DNA from: Antrodiella citrinella
Taxonomy: Eukaryota > Basidiomycota > Agaricomycetes > Polyporales > Steccherinaceae
Length of the DNA stretch: 64,000 bases
NCBI GenBank assembly: GCA_004802725.1
Contig: SGPM01000002.1
Coordinates: 65,873 to 129,872, forward strand
Direction of reading: 5' to 3'
Under the pieces are notes generated by a model. It was not told the DNA's origin. It did no database searches and worked only from the letters and a program-made list of their open reading frames with translations. This document shows positions 63,180 to 64,000 of the stretch, piece by piece. The translations under genes were made by a program, and so were the position numbers. How positions within the stretch are numbered: the first letter of the stretch is position 1; every line of letters starts with the position of its first letter.

Positions 63180-64000
63180 ATGCTCAGACAGACTCGTTTT
63201 GCGTCCAGGCACTTCTCCCAGGGCATCCTCGCCCAGAGGCGTATGGCCTCCACCAAAGTATGTTCCGCGCGCGTCACGTCATAGCGCGATGGTCTCATTT
63301 TTTAATCTTGCAGACTATCCGTGAGGCTCTTGAAGAGGTCATTCCTAAAAAGCAGGCTCAACTCGCAGCCCTGGTGAGTCTCATGATCAGTTTCCGCCGC
63401 GTTAACAGCGCTGACGTAGTTCGCCTGCTGCTAGAAAGCCAGGCACAGCCAGTCTGTCCTTGGTGATGTAAAGGTATGCGCACTCAACGCCTGAGTTCAT
63501 GATTAGTATGTTCACGTACTCTGTAGGTCGAGCACGTTATCGGTGGTATGCGTGGACTCAAGGCCATGCTCTGGGACGCATCCGTCCTGGACCCCCTCGA
63601 GGTATGTATTCCCCTTCTGTGTCATTCGCGTTTTTCTGATATCTGGTCACTGTAGGGTATCCGCTTCCACGGCTTGTCAATCCCCGACTGCCAGAAGCAA
63701 CTCACTGCGGCTCCTGGTGGCAAGGAGATCATTGCTGAGAGTATGCTCTGGCTGCTCCTCACTGGCCAGGTCCCCACAGAAGCTGAGACCCGCCAGCTGT
63801 CCCGAGAATTGGCCGAGAAGGGTGACCTGCCCAAGCATGTTATTGACCTGATCGATTCGTATGTTCATACCGTTCGGTGTCTGTGGCATATGATTCATTC
63901 CAGTTTCTTCCAGATTACCGACGACACTCCACCCCATGACCCAACTCGGAATGGGTGTTGCCGCCTTGAACCACGACAGCAAGTTTGCTGCTGCGTACGA
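63180..64000 (+). CDS. CIT1: Citrate synthase, mitochondrial (5' part)
   Basis: Condenses acetyl-CoA and oxaloacetate in the TCA cycle. The N-terminus MLRQTRFASRHFSQGILAQR is a mitochondrial presequence. Spliced exons give TIREALEEVIPKKQAQLAAL, KARHSQSVLGDVK, VEHVIGGMRGLKAMLWD, GIRFHGLSIPDCQKQL, ESMLWLLLTGQVPTEAE and LPTTLHPMTQLGMGVAALNHDS. The last blocks are hallmarks of eukaryotic citrate synthase. The catalytic His and Asp near the C-terminus lie beyond the window edge, where the gene is cut. Six exons are visible, with introns of about 50-65 nt. Confidence 0.95.

Overview
The window is nuclear DNA of a filamentous basidiomycete, most likely a mushroom-forming Agaricomycete. Nearly every gene is split by many 50-70 nt GT-AG introns, genes lie close together on alternating strands, 3' flanks are pyrimidine-rich, and the protein set is typically fungal (kynurenine 3-monooxygenase, HAL/SAT4-type kinase, Sec66, CHO1-type PS synthase). 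No prokaryotic, viral, CRISPR or clear transposon feature was seen. CDS entries give the genomic span from start to stop codon and include introns; splice sites were chosen by hand from reading frame, GT-AG signals and family resemblance.

Layout. 1-13 kb: HAD-like hydrolase (-), penta-EF-hand protein (+), long-chain acyl-CoA synthetase (+), MYND-finger protein (-), MFS transporter (-), unknown protein (+). 13.9-26 kb: asparagine synthetase (+), RhoGEF (-), METTL21-type methyltransferase (+), unknown EF-hand-like protein (-), Prp28 DEAD-box helicase (+). 26-29.4 kb: a gene-poor stretch, partly of poor sequence quality. 29.4-40 kb: HAL-type kinase (+), OS-9/Yos9 (-), AT-hook protein (+), kynurenine 3-monooxygenase (-). 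41-51 kb: phosphatidylinositol synthase (+), large AAA ATPase (+), Nse1 (-), phosphatidylserine synthase (-), primase large subunit (-). 51-64 kb: large disordered protein (-), USP7-type deubiquitinase (+), Sec66 (-), citrate synthase (+, runs off the end).

The genes are mostly conserved housekeeping functions and do not form one pathway. Some share themes. Acyl-CoA synthetase, PI synthase and PS synthase belong to phospholipid synthesis, and the last two compete for CDP-diacylglycerol. Yos9 and Sec66 act at the ER in quality control and import. Prp28 acts in splicing, and primase and Nse1 in chromosome replication and repair. Eight neighbouring pairs are divergent and probably share promoters.

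I did not find a convincing new multi-gene system. The most interesting points are very small exons (7, 12 and 15 nt), a DH domain and a kinase domain each opened by a large disordered insert, close placement of the two CDP-DAG-consuming synthases, Gcn4-type sites before asparagine synthetase, several places where splicing decides the protein end or frame, and a 3.5 kb unassigned stretch with a strong TATA box.
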